Below the pieces are notes generated by a model. The model saw only the letters and a program-made list of their open reading frames with translations, ran no database searches and was not told the origin of the DNA. The position numbers and the translations under genes are program-made. 15,224 nt of DNA from Geobacillus icigianus (GTDB taxonomy: Bacteria; Bacillota; Bacilli; Bacillales; Anoxybacillaceae), in assembly GCF_000750005.1 (NCBI RefSeq), contig NZ_JPYA01000206.1, positions 1 through 15,224 on the forward strand, given 5' to 3'. The stretch's first letter is position 1, and every line of letters begins with the position of its first letter. Below, one piece after another: positions 14,383 to 15,224 of the stretch.

Positions 14383-14661
14383 TCATCCGTTTCCTTCATC
14401 GTAACGCCATTTAGCACATAGTCGTCTTCCTGCATAATATCCCATTGCTCCCATATAAATGGGGACTACAAAGACAAAGGATGGATAAAAAGGAAACGAC
14501 GTAATCGTTGCGATCCCTAAAACAACCGCCCAATCCCATTTAAATCCCCATTTTTTATCAACAAAAGAAACGAGCGCTTCTGTTACTATGCATATAAGCA
14601 AAACAGCCAGTAATGCAGCTGGAAAAATGGCAACACGGATACCAGGAATCCATGAGCACAT
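14383..14661 (-). CDS. Small membrane ORF whose start lies in transposon remains
   Basis: A 92-codon frame. The first seven or eight codons (MCSWIPG) are out-of-frame transposase sequence. From about residue 9 it becomes hydrophobic: VAIFPAALLAVLLICIVTEAL, then WAVVLGIATITSF and FVFVVPIYMGAMGYYAGRR, giving two to three membrane segments and a charged C terminus. The stop overlaps an ATG at 14386 (ATGA). No good ribosome site precedes the ATG. Most likely this is the 3' part of a membrane protein gene whose 5' end was lost when the mobile element arrived. I do not recognise the family. Confidence 0.4.
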   Translation of the reverse strand: MCSWIPGIRVAIFPAALLAVLLICIVTEALVSFVDKKWGFKWDWAVVLGIATITSFPFYPSFVFVVPIYMGAMGYYAGRRLCAKWRYDEGNG

Positions 14662-14953
14662 ACACCGGCTAAGACCGCTTCCTCTTGAGCGAAGAAAGCA
14701 TCTCGATCGCTAGATCTTGCTTCTTCCCGCCGCCTTATCATAGAGACGAAACGCGAACGGGAATGCCTGAGTCATGGTGTGCACCATCCGCCAAACGAGC
14801 GAATGCCCCCAGACGGATGGATGATCGTTGTGCGAGTAGTGCCAATCACACCCTTGAATGGCGCGGGCAGCCCGTGACGAAGGCTTCGTTTTTTTGGCAA
14901 ATGGGATCATCCATCGAAACAAAAAAGACTGATTCTCCGGTTTGGCGATTAGC
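14637..14953 (-). pseudogene. DDE transposase remnant (IS4-like), frameshifted
   Basis: Three consecutive frames on the minus strand join into one transposase core. Frame a ends in FFVSMDDPICQK with the first catalytic Asp. Frame b has KPSSRAARAIQGCDWHYSH, then HPSVWGHSLVW and FPFAFRLYDKAAGRSKI. Frame c has DLAIEMLSSLKRKRS, a stop codon, then PVYVLMDSWY with the second catalytic Asp. The a-to-b break fits one extra A in the run of seven at 14889-14895. The b-to-c break fits loss of one GATC from a GATCGATC near 14711-14716. A TAG at 14669-14671 is a third lesion. Neither end of the transposase nor terminal inverted repeats are present. The family is from sequence style, so IS4-like is tentative. 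Confidence 0.75.
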
Positions 14954-14985
14954 TTAATGTGATCAATGAGTAATGAAATTACCAC

Positions 14986-15222
14986 TCATATATCGACTTC
15001 TCTACTATGGCTTAACGAAAACTTTTTAGACAAGAAAGGCAACGATAAACTCGAAAGAAAACACAAAATAATCCCGCTGAAAAATGCTTTTGCCATGGAT
15101 TTTGCTACATATTCTTTCGATATGTCTTCTATTTGTTTTTTTATGTTAGCAATATTTTTATCTATATTGATCAACTGTTGCTTCACTTGTTCTTCGATTT
15201 TCTTTTGCATTTCTGGAGACAT
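14986..15222 (-). CDS. Small coiled-coil protein with one membrane segment, possibly partial
   Basis: A 78-residue product: a charged helical N-terminal half (EEQVKQQLINIDKNIANIKK, about 10-29) followed by one hydrophobic segment, AFFSGIILCFLSSLSLPFL (about 46-64), and a short polar tail. The layout of coiled coil plus membrane anchor recalls small holin-accessory or XhlA-like proteins, but no family match can be claimed. The ATG is two bases from the window edge, so its ribosome site cannot be seen and the frame may continue upstream. Its base composition is more AT-rich than the jet and opu genes, suggesting separate origin. Confidence 0.45.
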   Translation of the reverse strand: MSPEMQKKIEEQVKQQLINIDKNIANIKKQIEDISKEYVAKSMAKAFFSGIILCFLSSLSLPFLSKKFSLSHSREVDI

Positions 15223-15224
15223 TG

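Overview
The window looks like chromosomal DNA from a thermophilic Bacillaceae of the Geobacillus/Parageobacillus type. This is an inference from moderately high GC, strong AAGGAGG-type ribosome binding sites, a TTG start, the osmoprotectant transporter type, and a CRISPR repeat of a kind I associate with these organisms. Most of the window is a defence island followed by a housekeeping transporter and a decayed region.

Region 1 (1-1351): a CRISPR array of 15 complete, identical 30-bp repeats plus a partial repeat at the left edge. Read on the minus strand, each repeat ends in ATTGAAAC, the usual crRNA 5' handle. The leader therefore lies on the right, and a TTGACA-17-TATTCT promoter sits there on the minus strand. 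A perfect 10-bp inverted repeat lies upstream of that promoter. No cas genes are in the window.

Region 2 (1352-9339, minus strand): four overlapping genes form a complete type I Wadjet (JetABCD) anti-plasmid system: jetA (MukF/kleisin-like), jetB (MukE/KITE-like), jetC (MukB-like SMC ATPase) and jetD (Toprim nuclease). JetABC is expected to act as a loop-extruding condensin-like motor and JetD to cut small circular DNA. The operon runs toward the CRISPR leader with no clear terminator between them.

Region 3 (9340-10290): a divergently transcribed gene for a coiled-coil protein built from ten 14-residue (42-bp) tandem repeats, closed by a good intrinsic terminator.

Region 4 (10291-13841, plus strand): an OpuC-type osmoprotectant ABC transporter. 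It has a lipoprotein substrate-binding protein (TTG start), an ATPase with C-terminal CBS domains, and one permease. The permease is separated from the ATPase by about 500 bp of non-coding DNA containing terminator/attenuator-like hairpins. A perfect 11-bp hairpin overlaps the permease stop codon.

Region 5 (13842-15224, minus strand): gene debris. It holds a VanZ-like C-terminal fragment, a small membrane ORF whose start lies in transposon remains, a DDE transposase remnant broken by two frameshifts and a stop codon, and a small coiled-coil/membrane protein at the right edge.

I found no wholly new system. The most useful leads are the jet-CRISPR arrangement, the leader inverted repeat, the repeat protein next to jetA, and the attenuator-like leader of the permease.
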